From: Lentilactobacillus kribbianus
GTDB lineage: Bacteria; Bacillota; Bacilli; Lactobacillales; Lactobacillaceae
DNA length: 64,000 nt
Reading direction: 5' to 3'
Assembly: GCF_013184075.1 (NCBI RefSeq)
Contig: NZ_JABEQQ010000002.1
Span: 124,001 to 188,000, forward strand
Positions 10,614 through 20,724 of the stretch are shown piece by piece. A program made the translations under genes and the position numbers. The number at the start of each line of letters is the position of its first letter. Positions within the stretch are counted from its first letter, which is position 1. The notes below the pieces were generated by a model. The model saw only the letters and a program-made list of their open reading frames with translations. It had not been told where the DNA came from and ran no database searches.

Positions 10614-10642
10614 TTGGCGAAAGTATGTTCGTATGGTAGAAT
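10614..10642 (+). promoter_or_regulatory. uvrBA promoter with LexA (DinR) box
   Basis: A promoter is visible as TTGGCG (10614-10619), 17 bases, then TAGAAT (10637-10642) with an extended TGG. CGAAAGTATGTTCG at 10618-10631 matches the Gram-positive LexA/DinR consensus CGAACN4GTTCG with one mismatch and overlaps the -35 and spacer. SOS control of uvrBA is therefore likely. Confidence 0.8.
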
Positions 10643-10683
10643 TATCGGTGTGATTTCAAGCGATAAAAAGGGGGTAACATAGA

Positions 10684-12687
10684 ATGATTGAACGACAAGA
10701 TGACAAAACATTTGATTTGGTGTCTGCTTATACACCTACTGGTGATCAGCCTCAAGCTATTAGTAAGCTAGTCTCCGGTGTTGAGGATGGTAAAAAAGCA
10801 CAAATCTTATTAGGTGCCACTGGTACCGGAAAAACCTTTACCATCTCTAATGTGATTAAAGAAGTCAACCGTCCAACACTAGTGTTGTCTCATAATAAAA
10901 CCTTGGCGGGACAGCTGTATGGGGAGTTTAAGGAGTTTTTTCCCAATAATGCGGTAGAGTATTTTGTCAGTTACTATGATTACTACCAACCAGAAGCTTA
11001 CGTTCCTTCGAGTGATACTTACATTGAAAAAGATTCTTCCATTAATGATGAGATCGATAAATTACGCCATTCTGCTACTAGTTCTTTATTGGAACGCAAT
11101 GATGTCATTGTGGTTGCTTCAGTTTCTTCCATTTTTGGCTTAGGTGATCCACATGAATATCAAGATCATGTGGTTTCTCTTCGTGTCGGCCAAACATTAG
11201 AGCGAGATCACTTGTTACGAGATTTGGTGAACATTCAATTTGAACGTAATGATATTGATTTTCAACGTGGTCGTTTTCGGGTTCATGGTGATGTCGTTGA
11301 AATTTTCCCAGCTTCACGGGATGATCATGCATTGCGGGTAGAGTTTTTTGGGGATGAAATTGATCGAATTCGAGAAATCGATACCTTGACTGGGGAAGTT
11401 TTGGGCGATCGTAAACACGTTGCAATCTTTCCGGCAACTCACTTTTTAACTGATGATGATGTGATGGACGTCGCTTTGCCAGAAATTCAGGCTGAACTCG
11501 ATCAACAAGTAGCCAAATTTGAAAAAGAGGGTAAGTTATTAGAAGCTCAACGATTAAAACAACGAACTACGTATGATATTGAAATGATGCGAGAAATGGG
11601 ATATACCACTGGGATTGAAAATTATTCGCGGTTTATGGATCGACGAAAACCAGGTGAACCACCATATACACTTTTAGATTTCTTTCCTGATGATTTTTTG
11701 TTAGTTGTGGATGAATCTCATCAAACTATGCCCCAAATTCGGGGGATGTACAACGGGGATCGGGCCAGAAAACAGCAATTAGTTGATTATGGGTTTCGCC
11801 TTCCTAGTGCGTTAGACAACCGACCATTACAATTAACAGAATTTGAAAAACACGTTAACCAAGTTATCTATATGTCCGCCACTCCAGGACCATATGAGTT
11901 GGCTGAAACTGATGATGTAGTACAACAAGTTATTAGACCAACGGGATTGTTGGATCCAACCATTGAAGTCCGACCGATTATGGGACAAATGGATGATTTG
12001 GTGGGAGAAATCAATAAACGAATTGATAGAGATGAACGTACTTTTGTTACAACCTTAACTAAAAAAATGGCAGAGGATTTAACGGATTATCTAAAAGATT
12101 TGGGCATTAAAGTCCAATACCTGCATTCGGATATTAAAACCTTGGAACGGACCCAAATTATTCGCGACGTTCGGTTAGGTAAATTTGACGTTTTAGTTGG
12201 AATTAACTTGTTACGAGAGGGATTAGATGTGCCTGAAGTTTCTTTAGTAGCCATTTTAGATGCTGACAAGGAAGGCTTCTTGCGTAATGAACGATCATTA
12301 ATTCAAACAATTGGTCGAGCTTCTCGTAACGAAAATGGTGCTGTTATTATGTATGCTGATCAAACTACCGATTCTATGAAAGCGGCAATTGATGAAACAG
12401 CACGACGCCGAAGCATTCAAATTGCTTACAATCAAGAACATGGTATTACGCCACATACTATTAAAAAAGAAATTCGAGCGTTAATTAGTGCTGGTACCGA
12501 AAATACTAATAAAAATGAAAAAGATGACTTTGTGGAAAGTGACTTTGAGGCTATGTCTAAAAAGGATCAACAAGCCATGTTAGATCGTCTTAGTGAGGAA
12601 ATGCGTCAAGCGGCTAAGAAACTTGATTTTGAACAAGCAGCTAATTTACGTGATACAATTATGGAACTAAAAGCAGACAGCAAGTAA
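10684..12687 (+). CDS. uvrB: Excinuclease ABC subunit B
   Basis: Damage-verifying helicase-like subunit of nucleotide excision repair. Walker A GATGTGKT is near residues 44-51, the beta-hairpin [12 protein letters not shown] follows at about 100, helicase motifs include [10 protein letters not shown] and the QTIGRASRN box, and a UVR domain that binds UvrC lies at the last about 35 residues ([21 protein letters not shown] region). The 667-residue length is normal. uvrA follows after 14 bases, and the upstream LexA box explains SOS induction. Confidence 0.97.
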   Translation: MIERQDDKTFDLVSAYTPTGDQPQAISKLVSGVEDGKKAQILLGATGTGKTFTISNVIKEVNRPTLVLSHNKTLAGQLYGEFKEFFPNNAVEYFVSYYDYYQPEAYVPSSDTYIEKDSSINDEIDKLRHSATSSLLERNDVIVVASVSSIFGLGDPHEYQDHVVSLRVGQTLERDHLLRDLVNIQFERNDIDFQRGRFRVHGDVVEIFPASRDDHALRVEFFGDEIDRIREIDTLTGEVLGDRKHVAIFPATHFLTDDDVMDVALPEIQAELDQQVAKFEKEGKLLEAQRLKQRTTYDIEMMREMGYTTGIENYSRFMDRRKPGEPPYTLLDFFPDDFLLVVDESHQTMPQIRGMYNGDRARKQQLVDYGFRLPSALDNRPLQLTEFEKHVNQVIYMSATPGPYELAETDDVVQQVIRPTGLLDPTIEVRPIMGQMDDLVGEINKRIDRDERTFVTTLTKKMAEDLTDYLKDLGIKVQYLHSDIKTLERTQIIRDVRLGKFDVLVGINLLREGLDVPEVSLVAILDADKEGFLRNERSLIQTIGRASRNENGAVIMYADQTTDSMKAAIDETARRRSIQIAYNQEHGITPHTIKKEIRALISAGTENTNKNEKDDFVESDFEAMSKKDQQAMLDRLSEEMRQAAKKLDFEQAANLRDTIMELKADSK

Positions 12688-12701
12688 TTGGAGGCAAATA
12701 A

Positions 12702-15548
12702 GTGCCAATTGAAGAAATAAGTATTCGTGGGGCAAGAGCCCATAATTTAAAAAATGTGAATGTGGATATCCCTAAAGATAAGTTAGTGGTGATGACCGGT
12801 TTATCAGGTTCTGGTAAGAGTTCACTAGCATTTGACACCTTATATGCAGAAGGCCAACGACGATATGTCGAGAGCTTGTCTTCATATGCCCGTCAATTTT
12901 TAGGCCAAATGGATAAACCAGACGTTGATTCAATTGATGGATTAAGTCCGGCGATTTCGATTGACCAAAAAACGACATCTAAAAACCCCCGTTCTACGGT
13001 GGGAACCGTTACTGAAATCAATGATTATTTTCGGCTACTGTGGGCGCGAGTTGGCGTCCCAGTCTGCCCTAATGATGGTACGGTGATTTCTAGTCAGTCA
13101 ATTGATCAAATGATTGCTCAAATTTTGGCATTGCCGGAACGGACAAAATTGCAAATTCTTTCTCCCGTTGTGCGAGGCAAACGAGGTCAGCATAAAAAGG
13201 TCTTCGAAAAAATTAAACGAGAAGGATTTGTTCGAGTTCGAGTTGATGGTGAGCTTTATGATATTGATGATGATATTGATTTGGCTAAAAATAAGAATCA
13301 CGATATTGAAATTGTGATTGACAGAATTGTGGTAAAGGATGGCATCAATAATCGCTTATCTGATTCCTTAGAAGCTGCATTACGACTGAGTGGCGGTTAT
13401 GCCGTGGCGGACTTTTTAGGCGAAAAAGAACCATTAATTTTTTCTGAACACTATGCTTGTCCGATTTGTGGGTTTACGGTGGGAGAAATTGAACCACGTC
13501 TATTTTCGTTTAATTCACCAATTGGTGCTTGTCCAGAATGTGATGGTATTGGGGCCAAATTAGAAGTCGATGTTGATTTAGTAATTCCGGATAAAACTAA
13601 AACTCTTAATGAGGGAGCCTTAGAACCCTGGAGTCAAGGTAGTTCCAAATATTACCCTAGCATGCTGGCACAATTTTGTAAGGCGGCTGGGATTGATATG
13701 GACACGCCATTTAATAAGCTAAGTAAAGAACAACAAAAACTAGTATTATACGGTTCGGGTACTACTGAATATCATTTTGATTTGGAAAGCGATTTTGGCG
13801 GTGTACGTGAAACCGATGCGCCATTTGAAGGTATTATTAATAATATTGACCGGCGCTATCACAATACTAGTAGTGACTTTACCCGTAACCAAATGCAAAA
13901 TTATATGACGGAATTAACTTGTCAAACTTGCCATGGGGCTCGCTTAAATGAAAAAGCATTAGCAGTACGGGTAGGAAATCAAAACATAGCTGCAATTTCG
14001 GCGTTAGATATTAATCATGAACTCGATTTCTTTAATAAACTAGAGTTCAGTGAACAAAACAAGATGATTGCTAAACCAATCATTAAAGAAATTAGTGATC
14101 GCTTGTCATTTCTTAGAAATGTCGGGGTGGATTACTTAACCCTGGCTCGGGCAGCACGAACCCTTTCTGGTGGCGAAGCCCAACGAATTCGGTTAGCGAC
14201 TCAAATTGGTTCCAATCTGACTGGGGTATTATATGTTTTAGATGAACCATCCATTGGTTTACATCAACGTGATAATGATCGCTTAATTGCCTCACTACAA
14301 AAAATGCGTGATATTGGTAATACGTTGGTTGTAGTAGAACATGATGAAGATACAATTAGAGCAGCTGATTATATTATTGATGTGGGCCCTGGTGCGGGAC
14401 AACAAGGGGGGCAAATCATGGCTACTGGTTCACCCCAACAAGTGGCAGCAGCTAAGGACTCTATTACGGGGCAATATCTGGCTGGTACCAAGTTTATCCC
14501 ATTACCTACGAAACGACGCCAAATCACTGGTAAAAAAGTGAAGGTAAGTGGTGCTGCTGAAAATAATCTGAAGGATTTAACGGTTGAATTTCCTTTAGGC
14601 ACATTAACAGTGGTTTCAGGTGTCTCTGGTTCTGGTAAATCAACGTTAGTGAATGATATTTTAAAAAGAGCTTTAGCCCAAAAGCTCAATCATAATTCCG
14701 AAAAACCAGGAAAATACCGCAGTATTAGTGGTTATAAGGATATTGAAAAGTTAGTTAGTATCGATCAAACTCCCATTGGTAGAACCCCACGTAGTAATCC
14801 GGCCACTTATACCGGTGTTTTTGATGATATTCGTGATTTATTTGCTAATACTAATGAAGCTAAATTACGTGGTTATCAAAAGGGGCGATTTAGTTTTAAT
14901 ATCAAGGGTGGTCGTTGTGAAACTTGTCATGGTGATGGTATCTTAAAAATTGAAATGAATTTTTTGCCAGATGTCTATGTACCTTGTGAAGTTTGTCATG
15001 GTAAACGCTACAATGCTGAAACTTTGGAAGTGGAATACAAAGGTAAAAATATTGCCGATGTTTTAGCTATGACGGTTGACGAAGCGCTAGAATTTTTTAA
15101 AGCCATTCCTAAAATTACTAGAAAGTTGCAAACCATTCAAGATGTTGGCTTAGGCTACGTTTCTTTAGGTCAACCAGCGACTACCTTGTCTGGTGGTGAA
15201 GCTCAACGAATGAAATTAGCAGCAGAATTGCATAAGCGTTCTACTGGAAATAATTTCTATATCTTGGATGAACCCACTACTGGACTTCATACCGAAGATA
15301 TTCGTAAACTATTAATTGTGTTACAAAAGTTGGTTGATCAAGGTAACACCGTCTTAATTATTGAGCATAATTTAGACGTCATTAAGTCAGCGGATTATTT
15401 AATTGATTTAGGTCCAGAAGGTGGTGCTGGTGGCGGTCAAGTAGTAGCTACTGGAACTCCTGAGGAGATTTGCCAAGTAAACGACAGTTATACTGGTCAA
15501 TATCTCAAAGCCAAAATAAAACATGATCAAGAATTGGAAGCCCAATAA
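12702..15548 (+). CDS. uvrA: Excinuclease ABC subunit A
   Basis: DNA-damage recognition ATPase of nucleotide excision repair. Two ABC modules are visible: Walker A GLSGSGKSS (about 33-41) and GVSGSGKST (about 644-652), with signatures TLSGGEAQRIRLA and TLSGGEAQRMKLA. Zinc-binding cysteine pairs are seen as CPICGF...CPEC, CQTC and CETC...CEVC. The 948-residue length is typical. Start is GTG at 12702 behind TTGGAGG. It completes the uvrBA operon. Confidence 0.97.
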   Translation: MPIEEISIRGARAHNLKNVNVDIPKDKLVVMTGLSGSGKSSLAFDTLYAEGQRRYVESLSSYARQFLGQMDKPDVDSIDGLSPAISIDQKTTSKNPRSTVGTVTEINDYFRLLWARVGVPVCPNDGTVISSQSIDQMIAQILALPERTKLQILSPVVRGKRGQHKKVFEKIKREGFVRVRVDGELYDIDDDIDLAKNKNHDIEIVIDRIVVKDGINNRLSDSLEAALRLSGGYAVADFLGEKEPLIFSEHYACPICGFTVGEIEPRLFSFNSPIGACPECDGIGAKLEVDVDLVIPDKTKTLNEGALEPWSQGSSKYYPSMLAQFCKAAGIDMDTPFNKLSKEQQKLVLYGSGTTEYHFDLESDFGGVRETDAPFEGIINNIDRRYHNTSSDFTRNQMQNYMTELTCQTCHGARLNEKALAVRVGNQNIAAISALDINHELDFFNKLEFSEQNKMIAKPIIKEISDRLSFLRNVGVDYLTLARAARTLSGGEAQRIRLATQIGSNLTGVLYVLDEPSIGLHQRDNDRLIASLQKMRDIGNTLVVVEHDEDTIRAADYIIDVGPGAGQQGGQIMATGSPQQVAAAKDSITGQYLAGTKFIPLPTKRRQITGKKVKVSGAAENNLKDLTVEFPLGTLTVVSGVSGSGKSTLVNDILKRALAQKLNHNSEKPGKYRSISGYKDIEKLVSIDQTPIGRTPRSNPATYTGVFDDIRDLFANTNEAKLRGYQKGRFSFNIKGGRCETCHGDGILKIEMNFLPDVYVPCEVCHGKRYNAETLEVEYKGKNIADVLAMTVDEALEFFKAIPKITRKLQTIQDVGLGYVSLGQPATTLSGGEAQRMKLAAELHKRSTGNNFYILDEPTTGLHTEDIRKLLIVLQKLVDQGNTVLIIEHNLDVIKSADYLIDLGPEGGAGGGQVVATGTPEEICQVNDSYTGQYLKAKIKHDQELEAQ

Positions 15549-15570
15549 TAAGGACTTCCTTTTTATTTTA
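15536..15570 (+). terminator. Weak terminator after uvrA
   Basis: GGAAG and CTTCC pair with an inner CC/GG around a loop that spans the uvrA stop, followed by TTTTTATTTTA. The stem is short and partly bulged, so termination may be partial. Confidence 0.5.
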
Positions 15571-15579
15571 TTAAATAGG

Positions 15580-15608
15580 TGAAAAAGACACACCCGGTGT
15601 GTTATACT
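15580..15608 (+). promoter_or_regulatory. rapZ-yvcK-whiA promoter with internal inverted repeat
   Basis: TATACT at 15603-15608 is a good -10; the -35 region TGAAAA (15580-15585, 17 bases upstream) is weak. Between them lies ACACACC-C-GGTGTGT (15588-15602), a perfect 7-1-7 inverted repeat. A weak -35 together with a spacer palindrome suggests a dedicated regulator, but no known operator was recognised. Confidence 0.6.
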
Positions 15609-15640
15609 GAAAGAACTTTGGACAAGAGAGGATCTTTTGA

Positions 15641-16513
15641 ATGAAATCTAATAATCAATTTGTGATTATAACGGGAATGAGTGGAGCTGGGAAAACAGTT
15701 GCCATGCAAACCTTTGAAGATTTAGGCTATTTTTGCGTTGATAATATGCCCCCTTCGTTATTACCACGATTTAAAAATCTAGTTCAATCCGAACGGGACT
15801 TAAATCGGGTAGCGTTGGTCATGGATCTTCGTTCAGGTGCATTTTATGATGATTTAATTGAAATGTATGCGGATTTAAAAGCCAAGGATGAAGATAATGT
15901 GGAAATTATTTTCTTGGAATCGTCTGATACTAAGTTAGTATCACGTTATAAAGAGTCCAGACGATCACATCCGTTGGCTCGTGATGGTCGAGTTATTGAT
16001 GGAATTCAAACTGAACGTAAATTACTAGCGGATGTGAAAGAAGCCGCTGATTTAGTGATTGATACTACTAATCTATCACCTAAAGATTTACGAGAAGAAT
16101 TGGCTCATACCTTTGAATCTGAAAATAGTACTCATCCATTTCATATTGAAGTGATGTCATTTGGTTTTAAATATGGCGCACCACTAGATGCCGATATTAT
16201 CATGGATGTTCGCTTTTTACCTAACCCATATTATGATTTAGAAATGAGAAATAAGACCGGGTTAGATCACGATGTCTATCAATTTGTAATAGAATCTAAC
16301 GGCGCTGAAACTTTTTATCAACAATTTAGTCAATTGATTAAAACCACTTTGCCAGCATATGAAGCGGAAGGAAAATCAAGTTTGACGATTGCGATTGGCT
16401 GTACTGGGGGACAGCATCGATCAGTGGCCATGACTGAACGCTTAGCTAAGGATTTGATTGATCATTATCCAGTTAATGTTAGTCATCGAGACATTGAACG
16501 ACACAAACAATAA
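15641..16513 (+). CDS. rapZ: RNase adapter protein RapZ / YvcJ
   Basis: P-loop protein; in E. coli the homologue controls glmS through small RNAs, while in Firmicutes (YvcJ) it is a nucleotide-binding protein of less certain role. Walker A GMSGAGKT is at 12-19, the VDNMPPSLLP motif at about 34-43 and the C-terminal signature GCTGGQHRSV is intact. The 290-residue length is typical. First gene of the conserved rapZ-yvcK-whiA set, with a 13-base gap to yvcK. Confidence 0.94.
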   Translation: MKSNNQFVIITGMSGAGKTVAMQTFEDLGYFCVDNMPPSLLPRFKNLVQSERDLNRVALVMDLRSGAFYDDLIEMYADLKAKDEDNVEIIFLESSDTKLVSRYKESRRSHPLARDGRVIDGIQTERKLLADVKEAADLVIDTTNLSPKDLREELAHTFESENSTHPFHIEVMSFGFKYGAPLDADIIMDVRFLPNPYYDLEMRNKTGLDHDVYQFVIESNGAETFYQQFSQLIKTTLPAYEAEGKSSLTIAIGCTGGQHRSVAMTERLAKDLIDHYPVNVSHRDIERHKQ

Positions 16514-16526
16514 AGAAGGTTAACTT

Positions 16527-17525
16527 ATGAATGAGATTTTAACCCACAGACCACGAATCGTGGTAATCGGCGGGGGAACAGGATTGCCGGTTATTTTAAA
16601 TAACTTAAAGAATAGAAATGTAGATATTACTGCAGTGGTCACGGTTGCCGATGATGGCGGTTCTTCTGGAACCCTACGTAATTATATTAACGTCGTGCCA
16701 CCAGGAGATATTCGCAATGTGATGGTAGCTTTATCAGATTTACCAGACATTGAAAAACAACTTTTCCAATATCGGTTTCGCAGTGATGATCAATTTTTTG
16801 CGGGACATGCATTAGGTAATTTGATTATTGCTGCACTCTCTGAAATGCGGGGCGGTATTTTTACTGCGGTCCAAGAATTAAGCAAAATGATGCAAGTCGA
16901 TGGGCATATCTATCCGGCCGCTGATGAACCGTTAGAATTAAATGCTGAGTTTAGTGATGGTACCTTCTTAAGCGGTGAATCAGAAATCAGCGCCGCTGGT
17001 AAGTTAATTAAACGGGTGTGGGTTGAAACAACTGATGGTTCGCATCGACCAGAAGCAGTGAGTGAAGTAGTTGATGCAATCATGAACGCAGATCAAATTG
17101 TCTTAGGACCAGGAAGTTTATTTACCAGCATTTTACCTAACTTAATGATTGATAATGTTGGTGAAGCAGTCATGGAAACCAGCGCAGATGTAGTTTATAT
17201 CTGTAATATCATGACCCAACGGGGAGAAACTGAAAACTTCACGGAAGCTGATCATGTTCGAGTATTAAATGAGCATTTAGGTAAAAACTTCATTAATACG
17301 GTATTGGTTAATAATAAGGAAGTTCCGGCCGCCTATATTGACCACCAAAAATGGGACGAAGTAGCGCAACCAGTGAAACATGACTTTGCTGGGTTACAGG
17401 CGATGGGATGTCGAGTGATTTCAGCTGATTATTTAGAATTACGTGATCACGGTGCTTTTCATAATGGCCGTGAAGTTGCTGATGAGCTCTTAAACTTGAT
17501 TGGCCGTACTAATGATGGTTGCTAA
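16527..17525 (+). CDS. yvcK: YvcK/GlmR-type regulator (UPF0052)
   Basis: UDP-GlcNAc-binding regulator of carbon flow into the cell wall; in B. subtilis (GlmR) it stimulates GlmS. The N-terminal [10 protein letters not shown] motif (about 14-23), VADDGGSSG and PPGDIRN are family marks, and [17 protein letters not shown] is shown by residues about 190-206. The 332 residues are normal. It sits between rapZ and whiA. glmS and nagB are also in this window, although 26 kb away, so the regulator and its likely target branch are both present. Confidence 0.92.
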   Translation: MNEILTHRPRIVVIGGGTGLPVILNNLKNRNVDITAVVTVADDGGSSGTLRNYINVVPPGDIRNVMVALSDLPDIEKQLFQYRFRSDDQFFAGHALGNLIIAALSEMRGGIFTAVQELSKMMQVDGHIYPAADEPLELNAEFSDGTFLSGESEISAAGKLIKRVWVETTDGSHRPEAVSEVVDAIMNADQIVLGPGSLFTSILPNLMIDNVGEAVMETSADVVYICNIMTQRGETENFTEADHVRVLNEHLGKNFINTVLVNNKEVPAAYIDHQKWDEVAQPVKHDFAGLQAMGCRVISADYLELRDHGAFHNGREVADELLNLIGRTNDGC

Positions 17526-17544
17526 ATGAATTAGGAGGGCTGGT

Positions 17545-18465
17545 ATGTCTTACGCTAGTGAAGTAAAAAAAGAACTAACTGAATTAACCGTTCACAAAGC
17601 AAATGCTAAAGCGGAGTTAATGGCATTAATTAGAATGAATGGGGCTTTAGGAATTTCTGATCACCATTTTGTGTTAAATGTGCAATCAGAAAATCCGGCG
17701 ATTGCTAGGAGAATGTATTCATTATTATCTAAGTTCTACGGTATTACAGGTGAACTTAGCGTTCGAAAAAAAATGAAATTAAAGAAAAATAACCTCTATA
17801 TTTTACGAGTCAATGAACGCGTAACGGAGTTATTAGATGATTTAGGTATTTTTGATGGTACTCAGATTGTAGAACGAGTCCCTGATAGCTTATTTGACGA
17901 TGATATTCAAATTCGTTCCTATTTACGTGGAGCCTTTTTAGCCGGTGGTTCAGTAAATAATCCAGAAACCTCGCGGTATCACTTAGAGATTTATTCATTG
18001 TATGAAAATCATAATCATATGATTGCTGAAATGATGAATCGCTATGGATTAAAAGCGCGAACGACCCAACGGCGAAGTGGCTTCATTACTTATCTAAAAG
18101 AAGCCGAAAAAATAGCTGATTTCTTGCAATTAATTGGGGCCACTAGTTCAATGCTAAAATTTGAAGATGTTAGAATTGTCCGAGATATGAGAAATTCAGT
18201 TAATCGGTTAGTTAATTGTGAAAATGCTAATATGAATAAAGTAGCAAATGCGGCGTCTAAACAAATTCAAAATATTAAATTAATTGATGAAAGTGTTGGT
18301 TTGGATCAATTACCACCTAAATTACAATCAATTGCCCGAGTTCGCTTGACTCATCCAGAAGTGAGCTTAAAAGAATTGGGGGAATTAGTTCCGGGAGGAC
18401 CAATTTCTAAATCAGGAGTTAATCATCGGTTACGTAAAATTAATGAATATGCTGCTAAATTATAG
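17545..18465 (+). CDS. whiA: WhiA sporulation/cell-division regulator family protein
   Basis: DNA-binding protein with a LAGLIDADG-like N-terminal domain ([16 protein letters not shown], about 130-145) and a C-terminal helix-turn-helix ([20 protein letters not shown], about 275-294). In non-sporing Firmicutes it affects cell division and chromosome segregation. The 306 residues are typical. AGGAGG precedes the ATG by 8 bases. It closes the rapZ operon at a bidirectional terminator shared with clpP. Confidence 0.93.
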   Translation: MSYASEVKKELTELTVHKANAKAELMALIRMNGALGISDHHFVLNVQSENPAIARRMYSLLSKFYGITGELSVRKKMKLKKNNLYILRVNERVTELLDDLGIFDGTQIVERVPDSLFDDDIQIRSYLRGAFLAGGSVNNPETSRYHLEIYSLYENHNHMIAEMMNRYGLKARTTQRRSGFITYLKEAEKIADFLQLIGATSSMLKFEDVRIVRDMRNSVNRLVNCENANMNKVANAASKQIQNIKLIDESVGLDQLPPKLQSIARVRLTHPEVSLKELGELVPGGPISKSGVNHRLRKINEYAAKL

Positions 18466-18474
18466 TAGACAAAT

Positions 18475-18507
18475 AAAAAAGGATTGCCTGAAAGGCAATC
18501 CTTTTTT
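18475..18507. terminator. Bidirectional terminator between whiA and clpP
   Basis: GGATTGCCT and AGGCAATCC pair perfectly around a GAA loop, flanked by A6 on one side and T6 on the other, so it can stop transcripts from both converging genes. Confidence 0.93.
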
Positions 18508-18516
18508 ATTTGGTGA

Positions 18517-19110
18517 TTATTTTTGTTCGCTGCTATTAGTCATGATTGCATCAATCAAACCATAGTCAACAGATTCTTGAGCAGATAAGTATTTATCACG
18601 TTCAGTATCTCGATTAATGGTCTCAATTGATTGACCAGTGTTGTCAGCCAAAATTTGGTTGATTAATTTTCTAGTCTTCAAGATTTCTTCGGCAACAATC
18701 TCAATTTCAGTTTGTTGTCCTTGTGCACCACCAGATGGTTGGTGAATCAAGATTTGTGAGTGTGGTAATGCAAAACGCTTGCCTTTGGTACCCGAAGAAG
18801 CTAAAACACTAGCCATTGAGGCAGCCATTCCCATGACAATGGTTTGAACATCAGATTTGATGAAATTCATGGTATCATAAATGGCCATACCAGAAGTAAC
18901 CACACCACCAGGTGAGTTAATGTAAAGATAAATATCTTTTTCAGAATCTTGAGCATCTAAGAAGAGCAATTGGGCAATAATGGCATTTGCCATATCGTCT
19001 TCAATAGGACCTGATAACATAATGATGCGATCTTTTAATAGGCGTGAGTAGATATCATAAGCTCGTTCGCCGTTAGATGATTGTTCGATTACGGTTGGCA
19101 CTAAATTCAT
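18517..19110 (-). CDS. clpP: ATP-dependent Clp protease proteolytic subunit ClpP
   Basis: Serine protease barrel that degrades proteins fed by Clp ATPases, including tmRNA-tagged chains (ssrA and smpB are also in this window). The catalytic triad is visible: Ser98 in GMAASMAS, His123 in LIHQPSGG and Asp172 in TERDKYL. The 197 residues are typical. An AAGGAGG site lies 8 bases before the ATG. The promoter carries a CtsR operator, so heat and protein-damage control is expected. Confidence 0.97.
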   Translation of the reverse strand: MNLVPTVIEQSSNGERAYDIYSRLLKDRIIMLSGPIEDDMANAIIAQLLFLDAQDSEKDIYLYINSPGGVVTSGMAIYDTMNFIKSDVQTIVMGMAASMASVLASSGTKGKRFALPHSQILIHQPSGGAQGQQTEIEIVAEEILKTRKLINQILADNTGQSIETINRDTERDKYLSAQESVDYGLIDAIMTNSSEQK

Positions 19111-19166
19111 TCCGAATGCCTCCTTGCATTTGTTTTAAAGCTTAGCTTTACTAAGTTTATGAGAAT

Positions 19167-19196
19167 ATAATACTCGTTTGGTCAAAAAAGGTCAAA
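19167..19196 (-). promoter_or_regulatory. clpP promoter with CtsR operator
   Basis: On the minus strand TTGACC (19195-19190) and TATTAT (19172-19167) are 17 bases apart. On the plus strand GGTCAAA-AAA-GGTCAAA (19180-19196) is the tandem heptad of the CtsR operator and covers the -35. CtsR repression of clpP is established in low-GC Gram-positives. Confidence 0.92.
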
Positions 19197-19224
19197 CACT
19201 TTGTCTGCTTTTTTAAAGAATAAC

Positions 19225-19260
19225 AAAAAATCAGCTATCTAAAAATTAGTTAGCTGATTT
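19225..19260 (-). terminator. Terminator of tRNA-Arg
   Basis: Read leftward, AAATCAGCTA pairs with TAGCTGATTT around a loop of about 15 bases and is followed by a run of T residues. It sits just downstream of the minus-strand tRNA and shields the clpP promoter. Confidence 0.85.
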
Positions 19261-19267
19261 ACTAGAG

Positions 19268-19339
19268 TGCGTCTGGGGGGAATCGAACCCTCATCTCAAG
19301 AACCGGAATCTTACGTGCGATCCATTACACTACAGACGC
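19268..19339 (-). tRNA. tRNA-Arg (anticodon CCG)
   Basis: Cloverleaf on the minus strand: acceptor GCGTCTG/CAGACGC, anticodon stem TAAGA/TCTTG around loop TTCCGGT (anticodon CCG, reads CGG), and T-loop TTCGATT, discriminator A. One A-C mismatch is seen in the T stem. CCA is not encoded. This tRNA reads a codon expected to be rare in an AT-rich genome. Confidence 0.93.
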
Positions 19340-19366
19340 ATAAAATATTATTTGAGCACAACAACC

Positions 19367-19395
19367 AATATACAAGAAATCAGAATGAATTTCAA
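19367..19395 (-). promoter_or_regulatory. Promoter of tRNA-Arg
   Basis: On the minus strand TTGAAA (19395-19390), a 17-base spacer and TATATT (19372-19367) lie about 28 bases before the tRNA 5' end. It is a strong, conventional sigma-A pattern. Confidence 0.75.
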
Positions 19396-19415
19396 GTTGT
19401 TAAATAAATAATTAG

Positions 19416-19430
19416 TTGAAAACGCTTACT
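19416..19430 (+). promoter_or_regulatory. CcpA cre site upstream of gap
   Basis: TTGAAAACGCTTACT matches every fixed position of the cre consensus WTGNAANCGNWNNCW. It ends 14 bases before the gap -35. Position upstream of the promoter would allow activation by CcpA with P-Ser-HPr (made by the hprK product); the direction of control is inference. Confidence 0.82.
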
Positions 19431-19444
19431 AGTATGGCTTTTCG

Positions 19445-19472
19445 TTGCATTTATCGCTAGTTCTGATATACT
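19445..19472 (+). promoter_or_regulatory. gap promoter
   Basis: TTGCAT (19445-19450), 16 bases, TATACT (19467-19472). The transcript would carry a 5' leader of about 135 bases before the gap ATG. No CggR gene or obvious CggR operator was seen. Confidence 0.75.
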
Positions 19473-19616
19473 TTTCCTTGGGTAATGATTCCAATTACTC
19501 GAGACGGATTAAGATAGTTTGTGAATTAATTCGCTGACTTTGGTTTCATTTTAAGCGACTGCAATGTTGGAGTCACTTTGACATTTATCTATTTTCCTAA
19601 AGGAGGAAATTACAGT

Positions 19617-20627
19617 ATGACTGTAAAAATTGGTATTAATGGTTTTGGTCGAATTGGTCGTTTGGCATACAAGCGGATTCACCAATTAAACTCTAACGAC
19701 ATCGAAGTTGTTGCTATTAACGATTTAACAACTCCTTCAATGCTTGCATACTTACTTAAGTATGATTCAACCCACGGCACTTTCCCTGGTGAAGTTTCTT
19801 CAACTGACAAGGGTATCGTTGTTGATGGTAAGGAAATCCCAGTTTACGCTGAAAAAGATGCAGCAAATCTTCCTTGGGTTGCTAATGATGGCGTTGACTT
19901 CGTACTTGAATGTACTGGATTCTACACTTCAAAAGAAAAGGCACAAGCTCATATCGACGCCGGCGCAAAGCGGGTATTGATTTCTGCTCCTGCTGGCCCT
20001 GTTAAGACTGTTGTTCCTGGTGTTAACTTGGATATCTTGGACTCAGACGATGTAATCGTATCTGCTGGTTCATGTACTACTAACTGTCTTGCACCAATGG
20101 CTTACTTCTTGAACAAAGAATTTGGCCTAGAAGTTGGTACTATGACTACTATCCACGCTTTCACTGCTACTCAACAAATTCTTGATGGCCCTCGCGGTAA
20201 GAAGAAGCGTAACAACCGTACTGCTAGTGTAAACACTATTCCTCATTCAACTGGTGCTGCTAAGGCTATTGGCTTGGTAATTCCTGAATTGGATGGTAAA
20301 CTTCAAGGTCACGCACAACGTGTTGCCGTTATTGACGGTTCTTTGACTGAATTGGTTTCAATTCTTGATAAGAAAGTTACTGCTGACGAAGTTAACGAAG
20401 CAATCAAGAAGCACACAATTGACAACCCTGCATTTGGCTGGAACGAAGATGAAATCGTATCAACTGATATTATTGATGATGATCACGGTTCAGTATTTGA
20501 CCCAACCCAAACTGAAGTTACTACTGCCGGTGACAAGCAATTAGTTAAGACTGTTGCTTGGTACGACAACGAATGGGGCTTCACTTGCAACATGGTTCGT
20601 ACTTTATTGAAATTTGCAACTCTTTAA
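19617..20627 (+). CDS. gap: Glyceraldehyde-3-phosphate dehydrogenase, type I
   Basis: Central glycolytic enzyme: GAP + NAD + Pi to 1,3-bisphosphoglycerate. The Rossmann start [17 protein letters not shown] is at 4-20; the catalytic Cys lies in [12 protein letters not shown] near residue 153; [10 protein letters not shown] closes the protein. An upstream in-frame ATG at 19578 exists, but AGGAGG at 19601-19606 points to the ATG at 19617 (336 residues). Codon use is strongly biased (GGT, GAA, AAC), as in highly expressed genes. pgk follows after about 100 bases. Confidence 0.97.
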   Translation: MTVKIGINGFGRIGRLAYKRIHQLNSNDIEVVAINDLTTPSMLAYLLKYDSTHGTFPGEVSSTDKGIVVDGKEIPVYAEKDAANLPWVANDGVDFVLECTGFYTSKEKAQAHIDAGAKRVLISAPAGPVKTVVPGVNLDILDSDDVIVSAGSCTTNCLAPMAYFLNKEFGLEVGTMTTIHAFTATQQILDGPRGKKKRNNRTASVNTIPHSTGAAKAIGLVIPELDGKLQGHAQRVAVIDGSLTELVSILDKKVTADEVNEAIKKHTIDNPAFGWNEDEIVSTDIIDDDHGSVFDPTQTEVTTAGDKQLVKTVAWYDNEWGFTCNMVRTLLKFATL

Positions 20628-20651
20628 TAATTAATAATATTGATTAATGAG

Positions 20652-20684
20652 CAAAGGACGGGGAGGTATCTTCTTCGTCTTTTG
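20652..20684 (+). terminator. Weak hairpin between gap and pgk
   Basis: CAAAGGACG and CGTCTTTTG can pair (one wobble) around a 15-base loop, followed by a broken T-run. It may be a partial terminator or an RNA processing/stability element that lets gap outnumber pgk. Confidence 0.45.
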
Positions 20685-20724
20685 TTTTATTACAACAATT
20701 ATATAAAACTAGGAGGTTGACGTT

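Noticed and set aside
13098-13317. Two opposed 67-codon frames inside uvrA
   Set aside because: Shadow frames of a conserved gene, without ribosome sites.
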